A stretch of DNA of 6,013 nt. It comes from an uncultured bacterium. Lineage in GTDB: Bacteria > Planctomycetota > Phycisphaerae > Phycisphaerales > SM1A02. The stretch spans positions 1-6,013 of the forward strand of contig CAIPQY010000572.1 of the NCBI GenBank assembly GCA_903867275.1, read 5' to 3'. Position numbers and translations under genes: made by a program. The notes under the pieces are model-generated. The model was not told the origin of the DNA, did not search any database, and saw only the letters and a program-made list of their open reading frames with translations. The number at the start of each line of letters is the position of its first letter. Position 1 is the stretch's first letter. Shown in pieces: positions 5,922 to 6,013 of this stretch.

Positions 5922-6013
5922 TCAGCGGGCGTTGGCTTCGGCGCGGAGTTCGCGCAGCACCGTCACCTTGATCTCGCCCGGGAAGGTCATCTCGGCCTCC
6001 ACGCGCTTGGCCA
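5922..6013 (-). CDS. rny: Ribonuclease Y, C-terminal end (partial, cut by the window edge)
   Basis: Read on the minus strand from 6011 to the stop at 5922-5924 there are 29 codons: AKRVEAEMTFPGEIKVTVLR followed by ELRAEANAR. This closely follows the invariant C-terminus of RNase Y (typically IEEEMTYPGQIKVTVIRETRA plus a short tail). RNase Y is a membrane-anchored endoribonuclease with KH and HD domains that initiates mRNA decay; only the extreme C-terminus after the HD domain is in view. The tail differs from the common VEYAK ending. The rest of the gene lies beyond the right edge, so its integrity cannot be judged. Confidence 0.85.
   Translation of the reverse strand, partial: AKRVEAEMTFPGEIKVTVLRELRAEANAR

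Overview
The window is GC-rich, densely coding bacterial DNA with seven genes in the interior or at the left edge and the tail of an eighth at the right edge. I saw no tRNA, rRNA, CRISPR array or insertion sequence. The best guess for the source is the phylum Planctomycetota, probably class Phycisphaerae. This rests on family resemblance from memory: a secretin with a long variable insert, an anti-sigma antagonist whose phosphosite reads SSAALG, a small HATPase anti-sigma factor with a GRGVMLMRAYM motif, and RNase Y in the same neighbourhood. It was not tested by a search.

Layout. Positions 1-2227 (+) form a tight putative operon: the C-terminal 475 residues of a secretin (start lies off the window), a 117-residue STAS-domain anti-sigma factor antagonist, and a 143-residue RsbW/SpoIIAB-like anti-sigma ATPase. 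Positions 2231-4647 (-) hold rsmA (16S rRNA dimethyladenosine transferase) and, upstream of it in transcription order, a predicted exported DUF4139 protein. The 92-bp gap between these two minus-strand genes contains a perfect 22-bp inverted repeat, the most conspicuous non-coding structure here. Positions 4702-5912 (+) are a two-gene unit, a TauE/SafE permease overlapped by 4 nt by a DUF1634 membrane protein. Positions 5922-6011 (-) are the last 29 codons of RNase Y (rny), convergent with DUF1634.

How the parts relate. The secretin, STAS and ATPase genes are spaced for co-expression (2-nt and 11-nt gaps, with the STAS ribosome-binding site overlapping the secretin stop). This suggests that a partner-switching regulator is made together with an outer-membrane pore, either to regulate it or through it; no sigma factor or PP2C phosphatase is visible. 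The TauE/SafE and DUF1634 genes are a known recurring pair, probably an anion or organosulfur exporter with a small membrane partner. rsmA (ribosome maturation) and rny (mRNA decay) are housekeeping genes, so this looks like chromosomal core sequence rather than a mobile island. All gaps between genes are under 100 bp.
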